Assembly: GCA_964488535.1 (NCBI GenBank)
Contig: CAZAUT010000014.1
Coordinates: forward strand, 1 to 37,012
Reading direction: 5' to 3'
Length of the DNA: 37,012 nt
Source of the DNA: GWB1-38-13 sp964488535
GTDB lineage: Bacteria; Patescibacteriota; Microgenomatia; UBA8517
A program made the position numbers and the translations under genes. Below are positions 27,422 to 36,540 of this stretch, in pieces. Numbering within the stretch: position 1 is the first letter of the stretch; every line of letters starts with the position of its first letter. Under the pieces are notes generated by a model. That model did no database searches and was not told the DNA's origin. It was given only the letters and a program-made list of their open reading frames with translations.

Positions 27422-28333
27422 TCAGAGAAAGTTTTCAAGATATGCTACTCCACCCCAAATACCGGAAAAGTCGCCAAGTGATGATTTTTTAATTTCGGGA
27501 ATACCGGGGTAGGTTTTTTCCAGTATTTTCTTAACCTCCTTTTTCAAGAGAGAGGTGTCAAAATATTCCGAGTGCGTTACTCCTCCACCTAAAACGATTG
27601 CTTCAGGCGACCAAAAGAAGCATGTGTTTGCAATTCCTGCTGCAATATTTTTTATAATCCCGCGCCAAATGTTTTCGTCTGTAATGTTTTCAGGTAAAGT
27701 GCCGTAAATTTTCTTTATCGATTTTCCGGAGGTAAAAGACTCGAACGTTTTGAAATTGCTAAATTGTTGCACTGCTAAATTGTTGCGAGCACAATCACTT
27801 TTTTTATATAGATTCCCGTTCTCCCTCCTTCGCCTTTGGCTACGGAAGGGCACGGCGCGGGGATGACAAAGTATGTGTTGTCCGGGTTCAAAACCAAACA
27901 TCCTTTCATCAATCCTCTTATTCACGATTCTCACTCCGCCCACTCCTGTACTGATCGTCAAATAAGAAACGATATTGAAATCCTTTCCCGCTCCAAAAAC
28001 CGCTTCGCCAAGTCCTGCCAATGCAGCGTCGTTTTCCAAAAAAACATCTGCCCGAAATTCCTCTTCAAGCGTCTTTTTAATCGGCTTTTTGATCCAATTT
28101 TTCAAATTCGGAGCCGAATACAATTCTTTTTTCTCAATGTCTAAAACACCCGGAAGACCGATACAGATTTTACCGAACTTTACATCTTTACCTCGTATAT
28201 AACTTATAAGATTTTGGATTCCTGTCTGATAATCTTTGTTCGTGAAAAATAATGCCGTTTCAAGAAGTTTTCCCGATTCACTAACGACACCTGCACGAAT
28301 CTTTGTTCCTCCAATGTCAAAAACAATATCCAT
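27422..28333 (-). CDS. ROK-family sugar kinase (glucokinase-like), zinc motif replaced by repeat-encoded residues
   Basis: ROK kinases phosphorylate glucose or related hexoses with ATP. The 303-residue protein has the phosphate-1 motif FDIGGTKIRAGVV (5-17), the catalytic Asp102 in LENDAALAGLGE (99-110), phosphate-2 TISTGVGGVRIVN (127-138), FGFEPG (146-151) and the C-terminal IVLGGGVT. Family members then continue with a His and a C-x-C-G-x(4)-C zinc motif ahead of L-E-x-x-x-S-G. Here residues about 154-193 (HPRAVPFRSQRRRRENGN and on) come from a dispersed repeat and a tandem repeat; the zinc cysteines are absent, and G-Q-H stands where G-H-x is usual. F-E-S-F-T-S-G then resumes the family sequence. 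The enzyme may be impaired. It lies in the glucan gene group. Confidence 0.85.
   Translation of the reverse strand: MDIVFDIGGTKIRAGVVSESGKLLETALFFTNKDYQTGIQNLISYIRGKDVKFGKICIGLPGVLDIEKKELYSAPNLKNWIKKPIKKTLEEEFRADVFLENDAALAGLGEAVFGAGKDFNIVSYLTISTGVGGVRIVNKRIDERMFGFEPGQHILCHPRAVPFRSQRRRRENGNLYKKSDCARNNLAVQQFSNFKTFESFTSGKSIKKIYGTLPENITDENIWRGIIKNIAAGIANTCFFWSPEAIVLGGGVTHSEYFDTSLLKKEVKKILEKTYPGIPEIKKSSLGDFSGIWGGVAYLENFL
27755..27874. repeat. dispersed repeat inserted in the ROK kinase gene
   Basis: 27811-27872 matches the repeat at 18490-18551 at about 52 of 62 positions (AGATTCCCG ... GGGATGACAAA). Next to it, GCTAAATTGTTGC occurs twice (27757-27789), like the intergenic AAATGGTT type. Together they keep the reading frame across 40 codons. 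Confidence 0.85.
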
Positions 28334-28433
28334 TCAAGAAACGATACTGCGATATTGGATATTGGGATATTATGAGGAAAATAAAAAAATAATTTCTCTT
28401 AATATCTTGGTATCTTAATATCGTAATATCGGA
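28334..28433. repeat. GATATTGG-type octamers between GH15 and ROK genes
   Basis: GATATTGG words (28348-28372) and their approximate complements CTTAATATCGTAATATC (28400-28433) could pair into a long imperfect hairpin that may act as a terminator behind the GH15 gene. Confidence 0.5.
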
Positions 28434-30413
28434 TTATTTTATTGGGTAGCATGCTTTACATAATCCCAATTCATCCAGTTTTTCCAGATACATCACAACC
28501 GTTATCACATACTCCGCATGGCTCCATATCAATGGTGCTGCCGAAAGAGGTTCTGATGTATATGCATTTATCTGCTCGGGTAGAATACCCGAAGATAGTG
28601 CTTTTTTCGTAACCCATGTCAGATCAGCAGTAATGTCCGGCAAATCCTGTTCACTCGCAAGCTGGCTGATTTTGTATTGTGTATTCCATAGCGAGGTTAA
28701 AATCCATGGATTTCCCGGAATATTTCCCCCGGGATGGTGATACTGGTCACCTTCAAAACGCGCGATTCCGCCCGATTCCGTATTTAATTTTAGTTTGCCG
28801 ATAACAGTTTTATAGGCACCCTTCATTATTGGGGTGTCGGAGGGAAAAACACCCAATTTATGAAGACCGAAAAATGCAGAAGCATCAACCTTTTCGTCAA
28901 AAACTTCCTTGCCGTCTTTGATAAAAATGTGTTTATAAAAATATTTCTCCTTGGGAGAGTACAGCCGTTTTTCGATTGCCGATTTCAAATCCTCGGCTTT
29001 TTTTCTGTATTTATCCGATGATTTTGTTTTTCCTAAAAGATCGGCAAATTTTCCGGCGCATACCAAAGCCCGATAAACGGAGGCAGCCGTAAACGTATTT
29101 ACCGCATGATACATTTCCCATAAATCGAAACTCGGCTTTATTAAACCTCCTTTATCAACATAAGAGGCCATAAACTCCGCCGGTCCTTTTATAAGATCGT
29201 TATAAACGCTTTCAATAAACTCAAGATCTTTTGAAAGTTCAAAATATCTCCAAAGAGCATAAACCACTAAAGCAGTTCCGTCTTCCTGAATAGGCAGTCG
29301 TTTCCTGCCGTCCTCGATCCATGCATGCCATGAGCTTCCTAAGGCATGGTCAGGCCGATATTTATGCATGAAATACCCTTCAGAAGAAATTACTTCACGG
29401 CAGAATTCAAAAAATCTCCTTGAGGCGTTAAAATCACCTGCACAAGCCAATGCTATCGAGGCGATTGCTCCATCCCTGGGCCATACATAAGCGTAGGTAT
29501 CCCGTCCGAATTGAAGCATGTCCGAATCTGAGGACGCAATAATTGCCCCGTTTTTTGCAGTGTGGGCTCTGATTATAAAAAGTGATTTCTTGAAAAGAGA
29601 AATTATCTCATCCGAAAGGGAGTGAAAATTAAATTTTTGGTTATTTACCCATGCCTTCCAATAGTCTTTGGTAGTTTTGGTTATATCCGCCGGAGACCTT
29701 TTTTTTACAAAAGAATCCATCGATATCACCTCGTCAAGCGATTTTCCAGCACACATGTAATAACATATATTCCCGCTTTTTTTTGCAGGAAGTACAATTG
29801 AAACGGAAAAGGTCGAATCAACCTGTCCGTGTTCAATTCCGTTTTTTGACAAAATTCCATCCTCTGCGTCTTTGTAAGTTCCGTCTTTGCCTTCAATTCC
29901 CAAAAGCCCGACACTGTAATCGTCAATTCCGTTTTTTTCCCCACAGGCGTTAAACAAGAAAACACGCCGTCCTTTGTAGTGAATAATGCAATTACTGTCC
30001 GGCTCGAAAAGGGCGGTATTCCCTATATGATCCTGGGAGATATTGAACTGCTGGTTGAAATAAAACTTCACCTCCCTCTTATGATCAAATAAATTTTCGC
30101 AGTAAAGGTTTCGTATGAAAATATTTTTCTCGTTGTAAACAACATCGTCAAATTTTATCAGTAAACCCAACGCCTCACTTCGGACTTCAATGTCCGCCGA
30201 CATAGTAATTGACGACTGGATAACATTAACTTTGAACTCCGGATCGCTAATCCAATGAAGTGAGTTATCAATCCATACACCAATCTTATGAACCTGGTTT
30301 TCGTGGATATGGTTTTCCAACCCAGGATAATGAAAATATAGGTCCTTTACCTGACCGGATTTATCGTATCCGATTAAAAGTTCACCATTTCCAATAACAG
30401 CGTGTTTTGACAT
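28434..30413 (-). CDS. GH15 glucoamylase-type glycoside hydrolase
   Basis: It should release glucose from alpha-glucan ends. The 659-residue protein has an N-terminal beta-sandwich (1-245, beginning AVIGNGELLIGYDKSGQVKD) and a C-terminal (alpha/alpha)6 barrel (260-650), the layout of prokaryotic and archaeal glucoamylases and trehalases. Visible sites are Y308-V-W-P-R-D-G (substrate binding), PIQEDGTAL (375-382), the general acid Glu433 (FDLWEMYHA) and the general base Glu613 (GILPEQIN). There is no signal peptide, so it acts inside the cell on a stored or imported glucan. It lies between GH57 and ROK genes on one strand with gaps of about 100 nt. Confidence 0.92.
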   Translation of the reverse strand: MSKHAVIGNGELLIGYDKSGQVKDLYFHYPGLENHIHENQVHKIGVWIDNSLHWISDPEFKVNVIQSSITMSADIEVRSEALGLLIKFDDVVYNEKNIFIRNLYCENLFDHKREVKFYFNQQFNISQDHIGNTALFEPDSNCIIHYKGRRVFLFNACGEKNGIDDYSVGLLGIEGKDGTYKDAEDGILSKNGIEHGQVDSTFSVSIVLPAKKSGNICYYMCAGKSLDEVISMDSFVKKRSPADITKTTKDYWKAWVNNQKFNFHSLSDEIISLFKKSLFIIRAHTAKNGAIIASSDSDMLQFGRDTYAYVWPRDGAIASIALACAGDFNASRRFFEFCREVISSEGYFMHKYRPDHALGSSWHAWIEDGRKRLPIQEDGTALVVYALWRYFELSKDLEFIESVYNDLIKGPAEFMASYVDKGGLIKPSFDLWEMYHAVNTFTAASVYRALVCAGKFADLLGKTKSSDKYRKKAEDLKSAIEKRLYSPKEKYFYKHIFIKDGKEVFDEKVDASAFFGLHKLGVFPSDTPIMKGAYKTVIGKLKLNTESGGIARFEGDQYHHPGGNIPGNPWILTSLWNTQYKISQLASEQDLPDITADLTWVTKKALSSGILPEQINAYTSEPLSAAPLIWSHAEYVITVVMYLEKLDELGLCKACYPIK

Positions 30414-30521
30414 ACAAAAATAACTTAAAACTTAAATCTCAAAACGCAAAACTTTTCGGTTTTAAGTTCCTGTTTCGACCGAGTCCGACTCGGTTTTGAA
30501 CTTTGACTTTTAAGTTTTGAG
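30414..30521. repeat. TTTTGAG/TTTTAAG heptamer region
   Basis: No gene. AAAACTTAAA / CAAAACGCAAAAC words (30425-30455) and CTTTGAC/TTTTAAG/TTTTGAG heptamers (30498-30525) flank GACCGAGTCCGACTCGGT, a hairpin (about 30478-30495) shared in part with 18860-18880 (GAGTCGGACTTGGT). Confidence 0.55.
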
Positions 30522-31778
30522 TTAAGATATTACTTTAGTCCGAACTTTATTAACAACTCCTTTTCTACTATCCGTCAATCTTATTTTAAAATCATTTAAT
30601 ACATTCATATAACTTATAAATGCGTCATAAGGAGATTCGTAGGGGTTAAAATACTTATGCACGTCGCCGTCGGAAAACCATTTTGTACACATATAATAAA
30701 AGTGGTCCGACGTTTGCAGACGTCTCCAGTCCTGAAGGAGCCTTTCGTTTCCGGTTGCCTTAACCTTTTTCTCGAGAAGGTATATATTTTTTAACGCGGA
30801 TTTCTGGATATTATTTCCCATCCAAGCCGAAAGATCTCTTTCCGAATCGGCCCAAGTCACGATATACGGAACATCAACAATATCTCTTGTCTGATATTTT
30901 TCAGCAGCTTCGGATGGGGTAACAAAACCATTGTCGGGATTTTCCAGAATCTTTCCCGGAAGAAACCGCAAAAATTCAAATATCCCGTGCTCCTTCCATT
31001 GGTGTTCTCCGAATGTTTCATAATCCATGAAAAGATTTACTATTTCTCCGTTTCCATTGATCGCATTTATCCATGAAGTGAATTTATCGGCAGTTAGAGG
31101 CCATTCCTTCCATCTTTTTTCGGAAAATCTGAATGCGATGTCATCCGATAACTTATAATTTTTCAAAAGCAGTTTAATTTTTTTTCTGCCTTTCTTTGTT
31201 TCACTGATGTTAGGTTCGTATACAAAATTCGGGCTTCTCCATCCTAAAATGTTATCCCACCCTTCTGCTAAAATTGCCTTGTATCCCGCATTTTGAGCCC
31301 AATATGCAAGATCATTGTTATAAGCCAACTCCGTATTTCTGAAAACCACAGGTTTTTTGGCAAACATCTTCCAAATAACCTGTTTATGAAGTTCTACCTG
31401 GCTTTCAAATTCCGGAAGCGAATAAAAAAAAGAAAGGGAGTGGTAATATGTTTCGGACAGCAATTCGACCCTCCCTGTTTTCACCAGTTTTTGAAATGAT
31501 TTAAGTAATTTTGGACTGCTTTTCTTCAACTGCTCCAAAAAAACTCCTGAAAATGAAAAAGCAAATTTAAAATTTTTGTATCTGTCCAGAAGCTCCAATA
31601 GTATTTCGTTTGCCGGAAGATAAGCTTTATCAGCAACCTTCTCGAGAATTTTTTGGTTATTAAGGTTATTTGATGCACTTTCATTAAAGTAATTATGATC
31701 GCTGCCAATATCAAAAACACGGTATTTTTTCACCCGTAATGGCTGGTGGACCTGAAAATAAATGCAGACCGATGGCAT
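30522..31778 (-). CDS. GH57 alpha-amylase/glucanotransferase-type enzyme
   Basis: The 418-residue protein has the GH57 conserved regions: H-Q-P (11-13), FSFSGVFLEQL (74-84), the catalytic nucleophile Glu150 (FRNTELAYN), the general acid Asp252 (MDYETFGEHQW) and, towards the end, ADSERDLSAWMGN and a helical bundle with SDHFYYM. Family members cut or transfer alpha-1,4-glucan; the exact specificity is open. No signal peptide, so intracellular. The neighbours GH15 and a glycogen-synthase-like enzyme point to a storage glucan. A promoter with TTGTCA lies upstream. Confidence 0.92.
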   Translation of the reverse strand: MPSVCIYFQVHQPLRVKKYRVFDIGSDHNYFNESASNNLNNQKILEKVADKAYLPANEILLELLDRYKNFKFAFSFSGVFLEQLKKSSPKLLKSFQKLVKTGRVELLSETYYHSLSFFYSLPEFESQVELHKQVIWKMFAKKPVVFRNTELAYNNDLAYWAQNAGYKAILAEGWDNILGWRSPNFVYEPNISETKKGRKKIKLLLKNYKLSDDIAFRFSEKRWKEWPLTADKFTSWINAINGNGEIVNLFMDYETFGEHQWKEHGIFEFLRFLPGKILENPDNGFVTPSEAAEKYQTRDIVDVPYIVTWADSERDLSAWMGNNIQKSALKNIYLLEKKVKATGNERLLQDWRRLQTSDHFYYMCTKWFSDGDVHKYFNPYESPYDAFISYMNVLNDFKIRLTDSRKGVVNKVRTKVIS

Positions 31779-31815
31779 AAATACAATTTTCTATTTACCA
31801 TTTACCATCTGACAA
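31779..31815 (-). promoter_or_regulatory. promoter of the GH57 gene, within heptamer repeats
   Basis: TTGTCA (31810-31815), 16-bp spacer made of ATTTACC words, TAGAAA (31788-31793), then 9 nt to the ATG. Confidence 0.5.
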
Positions 31816-31890
31816 TTTATATAAAAATTCGGAATACTTATCAATTGATAATTCAATGGAAAATGGAAAATTTAAAAATGGAAAATAAAT

Positions 31891-33069
31891 TTACGTGAGT
31901 TGTTTATAGACTTTCATCACTTCTTCCGCAGAGCGATCCCACGTAAGATTAACAATCTCTCTCACACTTTCTTTTTTAAGATCTCTCGGCAGAGACTTGT
32001 AGCGCAGAACTGCGATTATCTTATTTGCCAATTCCTCGACATCCCAAAAATCGGCCTTAAGAGCGCTTCTTAGTACTTCGGAAACTCCCGACTGCTTTGA
32101 AACTATAACCGGTGTCCGATTCTTAACTGCTTCCAAAGCGGTTATTCCGAACGGTTCCGAAATCGACGGCATGACATAAACATCGGCTGCCTGGTAAACG
32201 CTGTCTTTCTCCGGTCCTCTTAAAAAGCCGGTAAAAATAAACTTATCCGATATGCCCAGATTGGCAGCCTCAAAGATCATTTGTGATTCCATATCGCCGG
32301 AGCCGGTAACGACAAAAATTGCTTTGGGGCAGTAATTGGCAACAATTTTTGCAGCTTTTACAAAATAGTCCGGTCCTTTCTGCATTGTTATCCTTCCCAA
32401 AAAAAGCACTATTTTGTACCCCGCTTTTTTTAACTGAGTTAATGCGGGTGATATTTTTGGCTTGCAGGCATCGTCGACACCGTTATAAACGACGCGGATT
32501 TTTCCCTCATCAATAAAATAGTTTTTTACAATTGTGTTTTTTACGATCCCGCCGACAGGGATAATTCTGTCCGATGTTTCAAACCCTTCTTTCTCAAGGT
32601 TGTAAACACCATCGTTCAGAAATCTACCACCGGTTCTATCAAATTCCGTTGCATGAACGTGAGCAACAAGGGGTTTTCCCATAATATTGCGGGCAGAAAT
32701 ACCCGCAGGATAGGTAAGCCAATCGTGCATATGAATTATGTCGGCATTTTCTTTTCTGGCCAGGTCTTTTATATTTTCCGAATATTCCATCACCTGAGAA
32801 AAATAATCAAAAGATTTCACTGTTCCTTCCTTAATCGCTTTCACCCACTGTCTGTAGGTCAGATACGGCCCCATTATCTTTTTCGGATTTGAAGATTCAT
32901 TTGCATACAAAATATTCATAAAATCGCAGCTTATATTCAGGTTATACGGAAGCACGAAATTGATCGTTACGCCTTTTGCAGATAAAGCTTTCGCAAGACC
33001 ATAACAGGCTTCACCTAAACCCCCGCTGTTAAATGGCGGAAGCTCCCAACCAACCATAAAAACCTTCAT
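31891..33069 (-). CDS. GT4-type glycosyltransferase, glycogen-synthase-like
   Basis: The 392-residue protein has a GT-B fold. The N-terminal nucleotide-sugar synthase motif is F-N-S-G-G-L-G-E (13-20), where glycogen synthases have K-x-G-G-L. MHDW (114-117) and HVHATEFDR are typical of GT4/GT5 enzymes. The C-terminal domain has LFLGRITMQKGPDYFVKA (222-239) and the E-x7-E motif E305-P-F-G-I-T-A-L-E313. It probably extends an alpha-1,4-glucan from a nucleotide-glucose. Together with GH57, GH15 and the ROK kinase it would form a short glycogen-like cycle; no branching enzyme or phosphorylase is in the window. Confidence 0.88.
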   Translation of the reverse strand: MKVFMVGWELPPFNSGGLGEACYGLAKALSAKGVTINFVLPYNLNISCDFMNILYANESSNPKKIMGPYLTYRQWVKAIKEGTVKSFDYFSQVMEYSENIKDLARKENADIIHMHDWLTYPAGISARNIMGKPLVAHVHATEFDRTGGRFLNDGVYNLEKEGFETSDRIIPVGGIVKNTIVKNYFIDEGKIRVVYNGVDDACKPKISPALTQLKKAGYKIVLFLGRITMQKGPDYFVKAAKIVANYCPKAIFVVTGSGDMESQMIFEAANLGISDKFIFTGFLRGPEKDSVYQAADVYVMPSISEPFGITALEAVKNRTPVIVSKQSGVSEVLRSALKADFWDVEELANKIIAVLRYKSLPRDLKKESVREIVNLTWDRSAEEVMKVYKQLT

Positions 33070-33199
33070 AATTTTTGCACCGAAAAACCAAGGGACTTAA
33101 TGCCCTTACATTAAAGTATCGACATATACAAGAGGAAATGCAATAGTAAAAAACGTTTATCGGTACATTCATGTACCGTCCTGGTAAAATTTTGGTGTT
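33070..33199 (-). terminator. hairpins behind the membrane protein gene
   Basis: Minus strand: arms CGGTACA/TGTACCG with a 4-nt loop (33161-33178), then a T run about 8 nt later (33153-33148); and a weaker AAGGG/CCCTT stem (33090-33107) followed by TTTTT just before the glycosyltransferase gene. The first is the better terminator candidate. Confidence 0.45.
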
Positions 33200-34075
33200 T
33201 CATGAGGAAAAACTCACATCGAAGCATGCCTGAAGATCGTTTCCTTCAAGGCCGATATTCTTAATATTCAAACATCCTTTGATCCTTTTTAGCTCATTCG
33301 TTTTTCTTACAATCCAAACGTCAAAATAATCCGGATTAAAGGTTCCAAGAAGTTCATTTGCATATCCTTCTTCTGCCTCGGGTTTTATTTTGTAATGTCT
33401 GCAATCCTGGTTGTTCAGTACATCGTTTGCAAGGGTTTCAACAACGCGGAAATTAAAATCATCGGCGGAAATACTATCCAAACGTCTTTTTTGCTCATCT
33501 TCCAGTATTTTCGACGCAAGATTATTTAATTTTATCGAAGTATATCCGCCTTCATTTTCGTTATTTTCAACACCCACCCCCAAATCGGAAATAATTTTAT
33601 AATTCAGTATGTCTTTGACGTATTCACCCTGTATATCAAATGTATTCCCGTCCGACAGATCCCAAACTATTTTAAATCTCCCTTTGGGGACATCCTGCCA
33701 CTCATGGGTACCGTTAATGTTCAGACTGTGGCTGTCGGATGACGATCTCCGGACAAGCGAATAAATTTCATCATTGTTTAATAAGATATCTCCCGTATCC
33801 GAAGCATACGAAAAATTTACTCTGATATCCGTATTATATGACACATTTTTTTTGTTAAAAAAAATAGATAAGGCTTTCTTTACAACTGCATCGGGAGTTT
33901 TGTTCTGCCGGAATAATATAAAGGAGTAAAGTGCGATTAGAACCAGAAATATTGCGGAAAAGAAAACTGTAAAGTTGCGTATCAAACGCATATCTTTTTT
34001 CATCTTTACTTTAAAGGATGACGGCTCCTTTAAAAAATCCGTCTTCTGAGAAATGTTTATGCTGTTGTTTTCCAT
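33200..34075 (-). CDS. single-pass membrane protein with large outer domain, function unknown
   Basis: The 291-residue protein has a basic cytoplasmic start, one TM helix (about 33-55) and an outer domain (60-291). That domain is rich in polar beta strands (DIRVNFSYAS, HSLNINGTHEWQ, RFKIVWDLSDGNTFDIQGEY) and has three Cys near the end (DCRHYKI, KGCLNI, QACFDV). The beta content suggests a lipid- or ligand-binding outer domain, but I recognise no family. Its ATG overlaps the TAA of the upstream Clp-type gene (TAATG), so it is translationally coupled to a membrane-anchored AAA+ machine and may be its adaptor. Confidence 0.6.
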   Translation of the reverse strand: MENNSINISQKTDFLKEPSSFKVKMKKDMRLIRNFTVFFSAIFLVLIALYSFILFRQNKTPDAVVKKALSIFFNKKNVSYNTDIRVNFSYASDTGDILLNNDEIYSLVRRSSSDSHSLNINGTHEWQDVPKGRFKIVWDLSDGNTFDIQGEYVKDILNYKIISDLGVGVENNENEGGYTSIKLNNLASKILEDEQKRRLDSISADDFNFRVVETLANDVLNNQDCRHYKIKPEAEEGYANELLGTFNPDYFDVWIVRKTNELKRIKGCLNIKNIGLEGNDLQACFDVSFSS

Positions 34076-36537
34076 TACGAAGTTTTTTCCAACCTAAATT
34101 CCAACTTTTTGTCCGAGGGAAAAATACTTATCGTATCCCCCGGTTTTACCTTTTCTTCAAGAATGGCCTTTCCTATAACATCACTTATGTGTATATCTAC
34201 AATCCTTCTGATTGGCCTCGCCCCAAAAGCAGGATCATACCCTTCACGGGCAAGCTTTTCGCATGTATCGGGCCGGATTTCGAGAGTAATATTTCTCTTT
34301 TTCAAATTCTTTGCCAAATCCTCCATAATAAAAGCTGCAATCTTTACAAGATTTTCATGAGACAAAGGTTCGTAGACAACTACTCCATCAAAACGATTTA
34401 AATATTCCGGAGAAAATAATCCTTTCTTGAGGATATATTCAACTGTATCTTTTTGTAATATTTCTCCCGACACACCGTTTGACACCTGCTCTCTAACATA
34501 TTCGGCTCCGGCGTTGCTTGTCGCGATAACAAATAAATGCCTTGCGCTTGTTTTCTTTCCAAAAGCGTCTGTTATTGTTCCCTCATCCAGAAGAGTGAGG
34601 AAAAGGTTGTTAATATCTGCCGTTGCTTTCTCCACCTCATCCAACAAGAGAAGAGATGCCGGTTTGTTTTTAATAGCCGTGGTTAAAGTTCCAGGAAGGT
34701 TTTTATTTATCGAACCCACAAGCCGTTCGAAGCCTTCTTTCCCCGCGTAATCCGCCATGTCAAATCTTAAAATCGAGTCTTCGCTTCCGTAATAAACCCG
34801 GGCTAAAACTTTGGCCGTTTCGGTTTTGCCGACGCCTGTCGGACCCAAAAACAAAAACGATCCGATCGGTCTTTCCTGTTTTAGCGAACCAATACTTCTC
34901 CCACGAAGAATTTTTCCAATCAGATCTACCGCTGCTTCCTGATTGACAAGCCTTTCGTGTATTAAACTTTCGATATTGATCAAACGTTCTTTTTCTTCCT
35001 TTGTTCTGGAGGAAAATGAAATCCCTGTTTTTTCCGAAAGAACGGCTTCTGCATCGCCAACCAGGACAATGTTTCTTTTTTGCTTACCGCTATATGTTAC
35101 TACCGCATCCAGAAGTTCAAGCGCTTTTTCGGGAAATGGTGTGTCGGTGATGTAACGGTCACTTTCGTCAAGAATTTTTCTCATGGCAGGGATTGTTACA
35201 ATAACATTGCTGCGGTACTCAAGATTCCTGGCAGCCTCTACCATTATTTTGAAAGCCACATCTTTCCCGACAGGTTTAACATCGACCGTCTCAAAAAATT
35301 TTCTCAATCTCATGTTAGGTGCAATAAACCTCTCGTATTCTGCCGGAGTAGTCGTAACAATAATCTTTAAGTTTTTATTTTCAAGATATTCCTCAAACAC
35401 GTCCGTAAAGTCGTATCCCTCGACTTCCGCATTTGTCAGCCGGTGAACATCCCGTATCAAAAGGATGATATTTCCTGCTGCGGAGCTTTCGGAAAAAACC
35501 TGTCCCATTCTTGACTTTTTCTGATTAAGATCGTAACTGCCGGACAGTAATATATTGTAATCAAATTCCAGAATACGCTTGAAAGACATCGCCCGGGAAA
35601 ATTCTCCATTCATCGATTTTTGGGCAAATTCCAGAACGACAGTTTTTTTACCAACACCCGGCGGGCCGGAAAGTATAATATTTTTCCCCTGCATCAGTAC
35701 CCTTTCCATTCTCCCGACAACATCGTCTCTGCCTATCAAATGGTGGGAGTATTCCCTTTCCGAACTTAAATCAATGGAGTACTGAGACAATATAGGTGTA
35801 TATCCGAACAGGAGGTCTATTCCTATTCCGGGTGTGCCAAAACCTTCATCGGCTTCGCCAAGCATGGATTCCTCTTTTCTCAGCTCATCCCACCAGTTCG
35901 CGCAAACAACTAGGTCGTCCAAAACCAAGTTTACCTTTCTCAAACTGTCATCCGACCATACTCCATTTTTTATCAAATGGTCTACAAATGCGGTGAAGGT
36001 AGGTGGGTGAACTTTTTGGATGATATCCTTAGAAAGATTTGTAATCGTTCGGAATTCCTCAAAGGTTGTGCCCAAGTGCGCAAGAGAAAACTTACCGGGA
36101 TCGCTTTCAAAAAGCGTTTTGTAAAGATCGTCCGACATGGATAACTTATGAATAAGAAATGCCATATATTTTTCAGGTTTTTTCAAAAATCTTTTGTAGG
36201 GTGGAATTCCAAGAAGAGGAAATAGTACCCAAACCAAAATTCCCAACCCTCCGCCGATAAAAACAAAGGTTATCAAAAATAGACCGGTAGCAATAAGAAC
36301 AGCTCTTGCACAGGCCCCTATCAAGCGCGAAATGATATTAAAAGATAGGTTTTCAAAGAAGCGCGATAAAGAAAATCCCGGCCCCGTATCTTCAGACTCA
36401 AGACGTTTCCAAGGCGAAAACAAAGTCCGTAAGAGCAAAGGTATAGAAAAGTGATGTTCGATATAGCGGAGAGAATATATCCAGCGATTGAGATAGTAAT
36501 TTATCCCGCTTGTATAAAACCACGCAAGAAAATCCAT
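34075..36537 (-). CDS. membrane-anchored ClpA/ClpC-type AAA+ ATPase with degenerate first Walker B
   Basis: The 820-residue protein (numbers here from Met at 36537) has an N-terminal membrane region (two hydrophobic stretches, about 70-115) instead of the Clp N-domain, then a helical linker and two AAA+ modules. D1 has Walker A GPPGVGKK (291-298), but its Walker B reads LLIRDVHRL (359-367) where Clp proteins have hhhhDE: Asp is replaced by Arg. D2 has Walker A GPTGVGKT (565-572), Walker B LLLLDEVEKA (629-638), sensor-1 ATSNAG and the GYDPAFGARPIRR sensor-2 (767-779). The I/L/V-G-F/L loop that docks ClpP, expected between ATSNAG and the R-x-D element, is not seen. It probably remodels proteins at the membrane without ClpP. 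Confidence 0.88.
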   Translation of the reverse strand: MDFLAWFYTSGINYYLNRWIYSLRYIEHHFSIPLLLRTLFSPWKRLESEDTGPGFSLSRFFENLSFNIISRLIGACARAVLIATGLFLITFVFIGGGLGILVWVLFPLLGIPPYKRFLKKPEKYMAFLIHKLSMSDDLYKTLFESDPGKFSLAHLGTTFEEFRTITNLSKDIIQKVHPPTFTAFVDHLIKNGVWSDDSLRKVNLVLDDLVVCANWWDELRKEESMLGEADEGFGTPGIGIDLLFGYTPILSQYSIDLSSEREYSHHLIGRDDVVGRMERVLMQGKNIILSGPPGVGKKTVVLEFAQKSMNGEFSRAMSFKRILEFDYNILLSGSYDLNQKKSRMGQVFSESSAAGNIILLIRDVHRLTNAEVEGYDFTDVFEEYLENKNLKIIVTTTPAEYERFIAPNMRLRKFFETVDVKPVGKDVAFKIMVEAARNLEYRSNVIVTIPAMRKILDESDRYITDTPFPEKALELLDAVVTYSGKQKRNIVLVGDAEAVLSEKTGISFSSRTKEEKERLINIESLIHERLVNQEAAVDLIGKILRGRSIGSLKQERPIGSFLFLGPTGVGKTETAKVLARVYYGSEDSILRFDMADYAGKEGFERLVGSINKNLPGTLTTAIKNKPASLLLLDEVEKATADINNLFLTLLDEGTITDAFGKKTSARHLFVIATSNAGAEYVREQVSNGVSGEILQKDTVEYILKKGLFSPEYLNRFDGVVVYEPLSHENLVKIAAFIMEDLAKNLKKRNITLEIRPDTCEKLAREGYDPAFGARPIRRIVDIHISDVIGKAILEEKVKPGDTISIFPSDKKLEFRLEKTS

Positions 36538-36540
36538 ACA

